A program made the translations under genes and the position numbers. A model generated the notes under the pieces. The model saw only the letters and a list, made by a program, of their open reading frames with translations, did no database searches and was not told the DNA's origin. Source: Nitrospira sp. (GTDB taxonomy: Bacteria; Nitrospirota; Nitrospiria; Nitrospirales; Nitrospiraceae). Taken from it: a stretch of 64,000 bases of DNA. This document shows, piece after piece, positions 17,580-26,102 of the stretch; position 1 is the stretch's first letter; every line of letters starts with the position of its first letter. The stretch covers positions 1 through 64,000 of the forward strand of contig JADJXO010000012.1 in the NCBI GenBank assembly GCA_016715825.1, given 5' to 3'.

Positions 17580-17668
17580 AGTTCCCTCATGTAGACTAAC
17601 ATTAGCCTACTTCTGCCCGCTGCGGACGTCAACTCAATGTCCCTGCAGGGCGATACATCCCTTATGCC

Positions 17669-17686
17669 CCACAAGGAATCTTGTGG
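17669..17686. promoter_or_regulatory. Candidate operator hairpin upstream of vapBC
   Basis: A 7-bp perfect inverted repeat with a 4-nt spacer sits about 90 nt upstream of the antitoxin start. A separate 10-bp perfect palindrome lies at 17641-17650. Either could be bound by the antitoxin. This rests only on symmetry and position. Confidence 0.35.
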
Positions 17687-17795
17687 CCGAATAAGCAGGT
17701 CATACGCTTGTCGATTCACCACGGGAAGGGACGATTCTGGACGAGAAGTCGGTTGAGGATGGTGAATGGATGTCAGGCCTCATAGCCTCCTCTTC

Positions 17796-18230
17796 CTACT
17801 CCCACCCACTGACTTCATAGCCCTTGTCCTTCAGACAACTCTCCACGGCCTCAGCGTAGGGCGGTTCCGGTTCGAGGGGTTTGAACGTGCCTCCGAGTAT
17901 GCCAATGAGCAACCCCAGCCCACTGCCAGCGGCGGCCCCGATCGTCATGCCCGGCAGTCCCCCGATCACCCCGGCCGACGCACCCATGGCACCACCGAGC
18001 AACAGACCAAGCACGGCACCGGACCCCGCGTTGGCACTTTGGTGAACCCCCGGACGCAACCCGGTTCCTTCAGCGTGTTTCCGGCAGGATTCAATCTCTT
18101 GTTGCGCGACCTGCTTACCGAACAGGTGGAGGTGCTTATTCGACCGTAAAATCGGCTGGGGTCCGGAGCAGGCTGCGACAGACAGCAGCAGTATGATTCC
18201 AATCAGCCGCTGCCATGCGTGAGTAACCAC
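17796..18230 (-). CDS. Glycine-zipper lipoprotein
   Basis: This is a protein of 144 residues with a lipoprotein signal (hydrophobic run ending 'LLSVAACSG', lipobox A-A-C). A Cys-containing helical part ('QQEIESCRKHAEG') and a glycine-zipper double helix ('GAVLGLLLGGAMGASAGVIGGLPGMTIGAAAGSGLGLLIGILGG') follow. The end is 'CLKDKGYEVSGWE'. The zipper suggests membrane insertion in the envelope. It is a clear paralogue of the gene at 18547-18987; the structured repeat element at 18420-18537 lies between them. Confidence 0.85.
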   Translation of the reverse strand: MVTHAWQRLIGIILLLSVAACSGPQPILRSNKHLHLFGKQVAQQEIESCRKHAEGTGLRPGVHQSANAGSGAVLGLLLGGAMGASAGVIGGLPGMTIGAAAGSGLGLLIGILGGTFKPLEPEPPYAEAVESCLKDKGYEVSGWE

Positions 18231-18546
18231 GGAAGTCTCCTAGGGTGCTTGCTCTTCCTTGCTTCACTTCTCACCCTTTGGAGTAAATGTCGAGGATTTT
18301 TGAATATTGTCCGAGCACCTCTTTCCCACTCATTCGTGGATGAGCGGTGAGGTCATTTCCTTTGCGCACATAGCCAATCATTGCCCACCAACGATCTTTT
18401 TCTCTGCTTCACCTTTTCAGGTTGCGCGTGGGAGGGGTTCCTACTGCGCACATGCATCGAGCGCCGACCAAAATTTCATTCAAATGGTCTCTTGTGTGCG
18501 CGATGCGTGAGCACAGGAACTTCTCCCACACGCAACCATTCCCCCT
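18231..18546. other. Gap between paralogues, dominated by a structured repeat
   Basis: Besides the repeat element at 18420-18537, this gap holds the promoter of the glycine-zipper gene. It also has a stretch near 18349-18371 (GAGGTCATTTCC then TTTGCGCACAT) that looks like the left side of a second, truncated element. Confidence 0.4.
18420..18537 (+). repeat. Structured intergenic element, copy 1
   Basis: Outer arms 18420-18442 and 18515-18537 pair over 23 positions (20 Watson-Crick, 2 G-U, 1 C-A on the plus strand). The 72-nt core has TGCGCACAT then GCATCG then GAGC on the left, and TGTGCG then CGATGC then GTGAGCA on the right. CGCACA pairs with TGTGCG, and GCATCG pairs with CGATGC, in crossing (A-B-A'-B') order. 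The right arm ends 9 nt from the stop codon of the reverse gene at 18547. The core is shared with 31106-31203 (reverse) and 39721-39836. Confidence 0.8.
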
Positions 18547-18987
18547 CTACTGCCATCCCGTCACTTCATAGCCTTTCTCTTGCAAGCACCGGTTGACATA
18601 ATTTGTATAGGCCTGGTTCGGCTGATGGGACGGGCCGGTCACAACTGAAAACAGTCCCGTCAGGAGGCCCCAGACCGCGCCGCTGGCTGCCCCCACCATC
18701 GATCCCAAGCCGGCTGATGCTCCGTAAATCAGGCTGCCGATGGCGCCACTGGCCGCCCCGGTGCCGGCGCCAACGGCCGTCCCCGTTGCGACACGCCCGA
18801 CCTTGCTATTACCGCCTTCCTTTGCACCGGCCGATTCGGCGGATGCTTTACAGGCCTCAATGTCTTGTTCTGCCCCTTCCTTCCCCACCGATTCTAAATG
18901 CGTATTGGGATAGAGGATCGGTCGCGCACTCGAACAGGCCGAGAGCAGGAACACCACGACAAGCACACTCGCTCCGAATCCCTTCAT
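18547..18987 (-). CDS. Glycine-zipper lipoprotein, paralogue
   Basis: The start is the ATG at 18987 with AAAGGAG upstream, giving 146 residues. The lipoprotein signal ends 'FLLSACSSA'. 'ILYPNTHLESVGKEGAEQDIEACKASAE' and a glycine zipper ('GTAVGAGTGAASGAIGSLIYGASAGLGSMVGAASGAVWG') lead to 'NRCLQEKGYEVTGWQ'. It matches the neighbour at 17796-18230 in every segment, so the two arose by duplication. It overlaps the DUF167 gene by 4 nt. Confidence 0.88.
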   Translation of the reverse strand: MKGFGASVLVVVFLLSACSSARPILYPNTHLESVGKEGAEQDIEACKASAESAGAKEGGNSKVGRVATGTAVGAGTGAASGAIGSLIYGASAGLGSMVGAASGAVWGLLTGLFSVVTGPSHQPNQAYTNYVNRCLQEKGYEVTGWQ

Positions 18988-19289
18988 ATACGCTCCTTTT
19001 CTTTTCCGTGTTGCGGCATCAGCCGAGTCAGCAGCACCTGTGCCGTGATTCCTCGTATACAGAGTCGCTTGCGCCGAGCCTCGGCTCCAGCCTGAATCTG
19101 CACATGCGCACGCGGAACTGCGCATTGTTCTGCGATGAATCTGATTAATTCATCGTTCGCCGCGCCGTCAACCGGCCGCGCCGTCAACCTGATCTTGAGT
19201 GCATCTCCATGCACTCCGACACACTCCGTCTTCGACGCGTTCGGCTGGACATGAACCGTCAGTATCACTCCATCCTTACCGTCTCGCAC
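18984..19289 (-). CDS. DUF167 (YggU-like) family protein
   Basis: This small cytosolic protein of about 101 residues has the DUF167 signature 'VHVQPNASKTECVGVHGDALKIRLTARPVDGAANDELIRFIAEQ' and 'GAEARRKRLCIRG'. The family has a known fold but no settled function. Longer in-frame starts would overlap the CbbQ-type gene, so the GTG at 19289 is preferred, giving the normal family length. It has ATGA coupling to the downstream lipoprotein gene. Confidence 0.85.
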   Translation of the reverse strand: MRDGKDGVILTVHVQPNASKTECVGVHGDALKIRLTARPVDGAANDELIRFIAEQCAVPRAHVQIQAGAEARRKRLCIRGITAQVLLTRLMPQHGKEKERI

Positions 19290-19323
19290 AATTCCAGAAG
19301 GGAAACCCACAGGAGGTGAGAAA

Positions 19324-20139
19324 TTAAAAGATGGCCTTGACCAATTCCAGTATGGCGCGTTGCATGTCCGTATCGTCCGTGATGGGACGGGCAATGGCCA
19401 CCTCGCAGGCCCGCTCAGGTGGAATACCCTGCTTGATCAATGTACCGGCATAGATGAGGAGTCTGGTGCTGACGCCCTCTTCCAGCCCATGGTTTCTGAG
19501 ATTGCGAACTTTGCGGCCGAGCTTGACGAGGTTTCCAGCCACCCCTGGATCGACCTCTGCTTCGCGTTGGATCACGCGTGATTCAATGTCGGCATTGGGG
19601 TAGTCGAATTCAATCGCCACAAATCGTTGTTTGGTACTCTGCTTCAAATCTTTCAGCACACTTTGATAGCCCGGATTGTAAGAAATCACGAGCATGAACT
19701 CGTCGGCAGCTTCAATGATTTGGCCTTTTTTCTCGATCGGCAGCACGCGCCGGTCGTCACTCAGCGGATGGATGATCACGGTAGTATCTTTCCGCGCCTC
19801 CACCACCTCGTCCAGATAGACAATGGCCCCATGCTTCACACCCAGCGTCAGCGGGCCATCCATCCAGACCGTATCCTGCCCTTTGAGCAAATACCTTCCC
19901 ACTAAGTCGGATGCGGTGAGATCTTCATGACACGCGACAGTGATCAGCGGCCGACCCAGCTTGTAGGCCATGTATTGAACAAATCGTGTTTTCCCGCACC
20001 CAGTTGGTCCCTTGAGCATGACCGGCAGCTTCCGGTCCGCGGCAACGGTAAACAGCCCGACCTCCCCGGACACATCCGCATAAAACGGCTCATGGAGGAT
20101 ACGGTACTGTGCCAGATCGATTTCGCGGGCCGCTTGCAT
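19324..20139 (-). CDS. CbbQ/NirQ/NorQ-type AAA+ ATPase
   Basis: This MoxR-class AAA+ protein has about 271 residues. It contains Walker A 'GPTGCGKTRFVQYMAYKLG', the family signature 'TVACHEDLTASDLVGRYLL', Walker B 'GAIVYLDEVVEAR' and sensor 'FMLVISYNPGYQ'. CbbQ and NorQ proteins remodel Rubisco or NO reductase together with a VWA-domain partner (CbbO/NorD). No such partner and no target enzyme is in the window, so it is an orphan here. It lies 34 nt upstream of the DUF167 gene and follows a sensor kinase gene. Confidence 0.93.
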   Translation of the reverse strand: MQAAREIDLAQYRILHEPFYADVSGEVGLFTVAADRKLPVMLKGPTGCGKTRFVQYMAYKLGRPLITVACHEDLTASDLVGRYLLKGQDTVWMDGPLTLGVKHGAIVYLDEVVEARKDTTVIIHPLSDDRRVLPIEKKGQIIEAADEFMLVISYNPGYQSVLKDLKQSTKQRFVAIEFDYPNADIESRVIQREAEVDPGVAGNLVKLGRKVRNLRNHGLEEGVSTRLLIYAGTLIKQGIPPERACEVAIARPITDDTDMQRAILELVKAIF

Positions 20140-20252
20140 CAACTTCTCATGCTTACGTGGAACATCATCGCGCGCTTCCTGTCGGAAGAGACCCCGTCAC
20201 AATAAACGGAATAAACGGCGAAGATCAAGCGATCGGCAAGCAGGGAGTGCTC

Positions 20253-22565
20253 CTAGGTCGTTTCATGCCCGTCCAGCACCTCGCGTATTTTCTGGGTGAG
20301 CACGGCCGGTGTGAACGGTTTGTGCAGAAAGGCCGTGTCCCGCTTGACTCCACCCTGCTCGAACACGGGATGGTCCGGGTAGCCCGACATGTATAAGACT
20401 TTGATGTCCGGCCGCACACCCGCCAGCTTTTCGGCGACCTCCGGCCCGCTCATCTGAGGCATCGCCACGTCGGTCAATAACAAATGAATAGGGCCCATGT
20501 GCTTGGCGCCGGTCAACAGCGCCTCGATGCCATGGCGAGCCACTAACACGTCATACCCACTGACACGCAGGGCCTCTTGCACGAGGCCGCGTACCGATGG
20601 ATCATCTTCCACCACCAAAATGGTTTCCCGCCCGACTGCTCTGCCCACGGCGCCATTGGCGACCGGCGCGGCCTGGGCGGCCTCATCCACTTTCGGAAAA
20701 AAGATCTTGCAGACGGTTCCCTGTCCTAATTTACTCTCCATGCCGATCGTCCCACCGCTTTGCTTCACGATGCCGTACACCGTGGAGAGTCCCAGCCCAG
20801 TTCCCTTCCCCTTTTCTTTTGTCGTAAAGAACGGCTCGAACAAATGAGATTGCGTTTCTTCGCTCATGCCCTCTCCGGTATCCCTGATCGCCAAGAGCAC
20901 ATAGGATCCGTTCTCGAGTATCAGGGTTGCATGCTGAGTCCTTTTATTGACGACGGCATTCCGGGTCTCGATCGTCAGTCGGCCTCCCGTGGGCATGGCA
21001 TCCCGAGCATTCACAGCCAGATTCATGATCACCTGTTCAATTTGGCCGGGATCAGCTTTGATCGATGCCAATCTTGGATCGAGGTCGAGGCAGAGGTCGA
21101 CGACATCCTCACCCAACAACCGCCGCAGCATGCCGTCCATATTCATGATGATCGCATTCAAATCCACGATCTTGGTAGCCACAAATTGGCGTCGGCTGAA
21201 GGCAAGGAGTTGGCTCGTGAGGCCGGTGGCTCGATCGGCGGCTTTTTTCACTTCTTCCATTTCACGCTGGGAGGGATCCCCCGGTGCCAACCGGCCGAGG
21301 ACCAATTCACTGTACCCACGGATCACCGTCAGCAGATTATTGAAATCATGCGCAACCCCGCCGGCCAGCCGTCCCACGGCTTCCATTTTCTGTGCTTGGC
21401 GGAGTTGTGCCTCTGTCTGACGCAAGGCCTCTTCCGCTCTGGTGCGCTCGCCGAATTGTCCGATTCTCAGCGCCACATCGGCGATCATACTGAGCAATTC
21501 CTCGTCCGGCTCGTGCACCTGGTGACTGAAGAACTCGATGACCCCATCGACCTCTCCGCTGATGCGAATGGGGAATCCAAACGCGCCGTGAAGACCGGCC
21601 TTAGTGACCGCTTCGGCGCGAACCAGCCCAGGATCGCTCAGGAGATCTCGTATCCAGACCGGCCGCCCACGTTCCCAGATCTGACCTGGCACACCTTGTC
21701 CCGGTTTGAACGCATGACGTGGATTCGCCGCGATCAACTCGTCGGCACAGGCACGTGCGGCTTGCCACTGGTGGAGGCATCGCAAGGTTCCCGATGGTTT
21801 ATCCACTCGCCAAAAGACACCCACATCCCATTCGAGACTCTCGCCCACGGCCTGAATGATATTGGGCACGGCTTCCTCAAGTGTCATCGCCTCCGACAAG
21901 ACCCGAGTCACTGCGTGTTGGGATGCTACCCGGCGTTCATCCCGACGGCGATCGGTGATATCGCGCACGAAAGCGCTAAAAATATATGTTTCGCCGATGC
22001 GGGCCGGTGACACCGCAAGCTCAACCGGAAACTCGTGCCCGTCTTTGTGGCGAGCGGAAATCTCGATACGACGATTCAATACAGGACCGATACCCGACTG
22101 CAGATACTCCCGAATTCCTTGGGTATGAGCCTCGTGATCTCGCTCGGGGATGATGGTCTCCGAAAGCGATTTCCCCATGGCCTCGTCACGAGTCCACCCG
22201 AAGATCACCGTCGCCTGTGCATTCCACTCCGTCACGATGCCGGCTGCATCAATCGTGATGACGCCATCCAGCGCCGTATCGACAATCGCGCGGTTCCGCT
22301 CCTGACTCTGCAACAACGCCGCTTCGGCCGCCCGCGCCCACGCACTTTCCTGCTGCGCCTGTCGGTATTCGGCGCGCAACCGAGCGGTCGACCAGAGGAC
22401 CAAGACCAGGAGCGGGATCCAGACCGCCGCGACAATGCTGCGTTCGACATGCCCGAGCAGGAACGTTCCCACTCCCAGACTAAACAGCGTGATCAGCACC
22501 ATGACGAACGTCAACCATTCGTATCGTCGTGCCATGGATGCCCGACGCTCTTCCAGCTGTGTCAT
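20253..22565 (-). CDS. Hybrid sensor histidine kinase (TM-PAS-GAF-HisKA-HATPase-REC)
   Basis: This is a 770-residue hybrid kinase. Two TM segments (about residues 18-58) are followed by a PAS domain (about 88-210), a GAF domain (about 222-375) and HisKA with the phosphoacceptor His in 'GGVAHDFNNLLT' near 407. A HATPase follows with an N-box and 'GEGMSEETQSHLFEPFFTTKEKGKGTGLGL'. The C-terminal receiver starts 'ILVVEDDPSVRGLV' and carries the acceptor Asp in 'LLTDVAMPQMSG'. It probably senses small molecules or redox near the membrane. Its start overlaps the upstream gene's stop by 4 nt; a partner regulator is not adjacent. Confidence 0.96.
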   Translation of the reverse strand: MTQLEERRASMARRYEWLTFVMVLITLFSLGVGTFLLGHVERSIVAAVWIPLLVLVLWSTARLRAEYRQAQQESAWARAAEAALLQSQERNRAIVDTALDGVITIDAAGIVTEWNAQATVIFGWTRDEAMGKSLSETIIPERDHEAHTQGIREYLQSGIGPVLNRRIEISARHKDGHEFPVELAVSPARIGETYIFSAFVRDITDRRRDERRVASQHAVTRVLSEAMTLEEAVPNIIQAVGESLEWDVGVFWRVDKPSGTLRCLHQWQAARACADELIAANPRHAFKPGQGVPGQIWERGRPVWIRDLLSDPGLVRAEAVTKAGLHGAFGFPIRISGEVDGVIEFFSHQVHEPDEELLSMIADVALRIGQFGERTRAEEALRQTEAQLRQAQKMEAVGRLAGGVAHDFNNLLTVIRGYSELVLGRLAPGDPSQREMEEVKKAADRATGLTSQLLAFSRRQFVATKIVDLNAIIMNMDGMLRRLLGEDVVDLCLDLDPRLASIKADPGQIEQVIMNLAVNARDAMPTGGRLTIETRNAVVNKRTQHATLILENGSYVLLAIRDTGEGMSEETQSHLFEPFFTTKEKGKGTGLGLSTVYGIVKQSGGTIGMESKLGQGTVCKIFFPKVDEAAQAAPVANGAVGRAVGRETILVVEDDPSVRGLVQEALRVSGYDVLVARHGIEALLTGAKHMGPIHLLLTDVAMPQMSGPEVAEKLAGVRPDIKVLYMSGYPDHPVFEQGGVKRDTAFLHKPFTPAVLTQKIREVLDGHETT

Positions 22566-24052
22566 CTTGCCACCCTTGTGATCGTCCAGGTATTGAGGAT
22601 CATCGTTGGGCGATAGGCCAACTTCGTGGCGCGTAATCCCGGCAAACCAACATCCTCCATCGCATTGATGGAGACCGCTCCTTGCGCCAAGGCCGTCCGA
22701 CAGGTGTCACGAAACACCCATTGCGCAAGACCTGGAATTGATCGATCAGCGACTTCCAACAAAATGCACCACGTGTGCGGAGTCAACCAATAGCCGAAGG
22801 TGTACGCCGCAATCGTCTCGTCAACTCTGGTCACCGTCCCGGACACGCCGATTGATGCATACGCTTCAAGCACACACGCATGGGCGGCTTCCGCGTCCTC
22901 CAAGAGAAACCTTCCCATCACATCGAGGTTGCCTCCGCGCTTCTGACTCGCCCAGCGCCGATGCAGATCCATACAGTCTTGTCGGTATTCAGGGCGATAG
23001 GGTTCGCTCCTAACTCTCTGTTCCCGTTCCACACGATTACAGAGCGCGCGTTGGGATTTATAGGGATCCCCTACCAGTGCAGCCAACGCCGACGCTGCGT
23101 AGAGATAGTCTCCGTCGTTGTTTCGGAATTGATACCCCTCTTTGGCGAATAGGGCTCGCTGTGCATTCAGCACCTGCTCAATCCGGCTGACCGGGGAGTC
23201 CCCGTTCCATTGATGCATGAAGGCGAATGCCTGATCCACGGCTTCATCCAGAGGACCAGGTCGAAGCGGAGGCAATGGCATAAACCATCCATCCGGCGAG
23301 CGCGCGAACAAAAAGAAGGTATCATCAACCTCCATCCACCAATAGGGAAGCAGCGAGGTCCATATGTAATGATAGGGAAAGGAAAATGCAGCCGGGGTGT
23401 CGGAAGAACGCATACCAAATCGCTCGATCGCTCGCTCAAAAGGGGCCGCATCCGAGACTGTAAGAGGTCGGAGTCGAGGGTCGACTTGCCGCGGCACAAG
23501 TCGGGCCGTCAGTTCAGGCAATGGTTTGAGCACGATCACGTCGTCCTGAAACCGGCCGATCAGGTTCGGGTTGGCCACGATCTTGTCCATGAGGGCACCG
23601 TGTACCAAGCGGCGTGCCACCTGATCAGCGTAGGCACGAATCGAATGAGGAGTCTCTTCCCGCATAAAAGGGCACTTGGTATCCCACCCCAGGAGGACTT
23701 CTTTTCTTGATGCATTCCACATCAACGCCAATGGATAGATCTGACAGTCGAGTGGGCGCACCCCGTAGATTCCACAAAGGCCGGAGGTAGAATCGAACGC
23801 CGGACAGAGATACCCCTCACCAGTCGGATTCTTGACGAGATTCACTTGCGAGCCGGACTTGTCAGGGAACGAGACCTCAGGCATTCCCTGCATCACGGCA
23901 TCGGTGATTTCCTGTGATGCAAAGTATGGGCGAAGAAAACTCTCGACTTCCGGGAAACGACAACAGACATCACAGCGCGCACAGGTCGAACCCGGCACGA
24001 ATTGCGGTAGACCCCTTGCTGTTTGTTTGGAATCCATCGTAATGAGGCCCAT
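22562..24052 (-). CDS. Cysteine-cluster (YkgJ-like) and GNAT-like C-terminal fusion protein
   Basis: This is a 496-residue two-part protein. The N-terminal 190 residues carry a YkgJ/CxxCxxCC-type cluster ('CARCDVCCRFPEVE', 'CPAFDSTSGLCGIYGVRPLDCQIYPLAL', 'TKCPF') expected to bind zinc or an Fe-S cluster. The remainder ('LTVSDAAPFERAIERFG', 'FPYHYIWTSLLPYWWMEVDD', 'EGYQFRNNDGDYLYAASALAAL', then a GNAT-like half) resembles the DUF2156/lysylphosphatidylglycerol synthetase C-terminal fold that uses aminoacyl-tRNA or acyl donors. The fusion is unusual. It is co-transcribed with the hybrid kinase (4-nt overlap) and divergent from the KamA operon. Confidence 0.8.
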   Translation of the reverse strand: MGLITMDSKQTARGLPQFVPGSTCARCDVCCRFPEVESFLRPYFASQEITDAVMQGMPEVSFPDKSGSQVNLVKNPTGEGYLCPAFDSTSGLCGIYGVRPLDCQIYPLALMWNASRKEVLLGWDTKCPFMREETPHSIRAYADQVARRLVHGALMDKIVANPNLIGRFQDDVIVLKPLPELTARLVPRQVDPRLRPLTVSDAAPFERAIERFGMRSSDTPAAFSFPYHYIWTSLLPYWWMEVDDTFFLFARSPDGWFMPLPPLRPGPLDEAVDQAFAFMHQWNGDSPVSRIEQVLNAQRALFAKEGYQFRNNDGDYLYAASALAALVGDPYKSQRALCNRVEREQRVRSEPYRPEYRQDCMDLHRRWASQKRGGNLDVMGRFLLEDAEAAHACVLEAYASIGVSGTVTRVDETIAAYTFGYWLTPHTWCILLEVADRSIPGLAQWVFRDTCRTALAQGAVSINAMEDVGLPGLRATKLAYRPTMILNTWTITRVAR

Positions 24053-24251
24053 CGGGTGCCCATCATACGACGCATGCCAAAAGGTAGCAAGAACGCGACC
24101 TCTTCCGGCGCAGGATAATTGTCACCCCGCCGATATCGTACCCGTGTTCAGAGCCCTTGTCGCCCTAGGTCCTGCGTGCTAGCATTCACCGTCTTGTCGA
24201 CTCGAACGCCGTTGGGATGCCTGACGCACCGATGGCAAAGGATAGGCCCAC

Positions 24252-25676
24252 GTGGAACAAACGCACGGCATCTGCCCAACACTCTCAACGGCAGCGGCCT
24301 ATGACCGCTGTACGACCGTTCGAACACGCTTAGGCGGCACCGATCTATTTGGGGTTTCCTGGCGCATCAGTCCCTGCCCGCTTCGCCTATCCGCTGACGA
24401 ACTCCAGTTTTTTAGCGCGTTAGGCCCACACCTCCTGTCGTTTTATCGAGGGCTCAATCGCCTCTACAACGAAAGCGTGAAAGGTCTCCAGCCTACGTGG
24501 GTTGCCGCCTACCTCGATCAAGGGAAACCGGAATCCTTACTACAGTACAGCCGGATGAAACGGTTTCGCGACGAAGTCCCGGCCGTCATTAGACCCGACG
24601 TCATTCCGACGCAGGACGGCATGGTGATCACTGAGCTGGATTCAGTTCCCGGAGGCATCGGTCTGACGGCTTGCCTGTCTCAGATCTACCATGACCTTGA
24701 TGAGGGGCATTCGCAGATCATCGGAGGACGGGATGGGATGGTTCGAAACTTTGCCCGCATGCTGCGATCGCATCAAGCCCAGCGCGCAGGCTGTGTGGCC
24801 ATCTTGGTGTCCGAGGAATCCAAAGACTACCGGCCGGAGATGTTGTGGCTCGCCGAACAGCTCCGCAAGGAAGGACTCTCTGCCTGGTGCGTCGAGCCTC
24901 GCGAGATTCGATTTACGGAGGACGGGTTATGGCTGGATGCCGACGGGCACGAGCAACCCATTGGCGTCGTCTACCGCTTCTATGAACTGTTCGACCTCCT
25001 GAACATCCCCAAGGCCGAACTGATCCAATATGCCGCCAAGAAGGGGCGGGTCGCCGTGACCCCTCCCTACAAACCGGCACTGGAGGAAAAGTCAGCCTTT
25101 GCGCTGTTTCACCATCCCATTCTGCGCCCATTTTGGGAAAAGGAACTTGAGGCCGAATGCATGACCCAATTGACCAGGGTCATCCCGAAAACCTGGTTAC
25201 TCGACCCAGCACCGCTTCCGGCCATCGCCACGATTCCAGATCTCTATCTCGGTCCTCGGGCCGTCGCGCGCTGGACCGATCTTGAGAACGCTACGCAGAA
25301 GGAGCGCCAGTTTGTCATTAAGCCGTCGGGATTCTCGGAGCTGGCCTGGGGAAGCCGAGGAGTTTCTGTGGGGCATGACCTTCCACAAGCTGAATGGGGC
25401 GACGCGCTGCGCAACGCGCTGGCCTCTTTCCCGACTACTCCTTACATCTTGCAGGCATTTCACAAGGGCCGGTTGTTCGAGATGGAGTTTCTGGATGAAG
25501 GCAAGGCTGCTGTCGTTCAGATGTCCGGCCGCACTCGGCTTTCTCCCTACTATTTTGTGTCGGACGGAACAGTCAAACTGGCCGGCATCCTGGCGACCAT
25601 CTGCCCCGCCGACAAGAAAGTGCTCCATGGCATGAAGGACGCGATACTGGCGCCTTGTGCCGTTCAGACCAGCTGA
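24252..25676 (+). CDS. ATP-grasp-like hypothetical protein
   Basis: This 474-residue protein starts at GTG 24252. I do not recognise a named family. The segment 'RQFVIKPSGFSELAWGSRGVSVGHDL' followed by 'TPYILQAFHKGRLFEMEFLDEGK' and 'AVVQMSGRTRLSPYYF' looks like the nucleotide-binding half of an ATP-grasp ligase (lysine in 'VIKPS', Glu in the 'Q-F' hinge). Upstream, 'PDVIPTQDGMVITELDSVPGGIGLTACL' resembles the substrate region of circularly arranged ATP-grasp proteins such as glutathionylspermidine synthase. It starts the forward operon and is followed by a CPDC thiol protein and KamA, so ligation of an amino acid or amine is an inference. Confidence 0.6.
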   Translation: MEQTHGICPTLSTAAAYDRCTTVRTRLGGTDLFGVSWRISPCPLRLSADELQFFSALGPHLLSFYRGLNRLYNESVKGLQPTWVAAYLDQGKPESLLQYSRMKRFRDEVPAVIRPDVIPTQDGMVITELDSVPGGIGLTACLSQIYHDLDEGHSQIIGGRDGMVRNFARMLRSHQAQRAGCVAILVSEESKDYRPEMLWLAEQLRKEGLSAWCVEPREIRFTEDGLWLDADGHEQPIGVVYRFYELFDLLNIPKAELIQYAAKKGRVAVTPPYKPALEEKSAFALFHHPILRPFWEKELEAECMTQLTRVIPKTWLLDPAPLPAIATIPDLYLGPRAVARWTDLENATQKERQFVIKPSGFSELAWGSRGVSVGHDLPQAEWGDALRNALASFPTTPYILQAFHKGRLFEMEFLDEGKAAVVQMSGRTRLSPYYFVSDGTVKLAGILATICPADKKVLHGMKDAILAPCAVQTS

Positions 25677-25746
25677 AGTATGCCTACAAACAAAATGGAA
25701 AAAGGCCGTTTCACTTTCTTCGTTTTCCTGGTAGCCTTATGTCACC

Positions 25747-26085
25747 GTGGCTTTAACTCTCTTCCATGTCGACTGGTGTCCTGACTGTCACGTGGTCCGA
25801 CAAAAACTGAGCGTTCTGAAGGTCTCCTATCAGGATATCGTCGTGCCTGACAGCAGACGGATGCGGACACAAGTCTACGATGTATCCGGCCAATATTATG
25901 TCCCGGTCCTCAAGGACGACGACCTGATCCTGACGGAGACCGAAGACATTCTTCATTATCTGGATACACGATACGGGGCAGCCGGCGTGGGCGATGCGGC
26001 CGCGGTGCAATTTGAGTCGCAAGCCCGTGCGATACCTGATACCCCGAATGAAGACGACGACCACCCTTCCTGCCGGATCAACTGA
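25747..26085 (+). CDS. Glutaredoxin/GST-N-like thiol protein (CPDC)
   Basis: This is a 112-residue thioredoxin-fold protein, start GTG 25747. The active site C11-P-D-C14 lies in 'LFHVDWCPDCHVVRQKL', and the cis-Pro in 'QYYVPVLKDDDLILTETEDILHYL' matches the GST-N/glutaredoxin substrate site. The C-terminal 30 residues are acidic and disordered. It may serve as reductant for a neighbour; KamA itself, 17 nt downstream, needs reduced flavodoxin or ferredoxin rather than glutaredoxin, so the link is only contextual. Confidence 0.82.
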   Translation: MALTLFHVDWCPDCHVVRQKLSVLKVSYQDIVVPDSRRMRTQVYDVSGQYYVPVLKDDDLILTETEDILHYLDTRYGAAGVGDAAAVQFESQARAIPDTPNEDDDHPSCRIN

Positions 26086-26102
26086 TCAATAAAGGACGAT
26101 TC

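Noticed and set aside
18420..18537. Integron attC site or CRISPR unit as explanation for the structured element
   Set aside because: The outer ends differ between copies and lack the RYYYAAC/GTRRRY core sites; no integrase is near, and the copies are kilobases apart, not an array.
19324..20139. Rubisco or NO-reductase activation cluster
   Set aside because: No rbcL, norB, cbbO or norD is in the window; only the ATPase is present.
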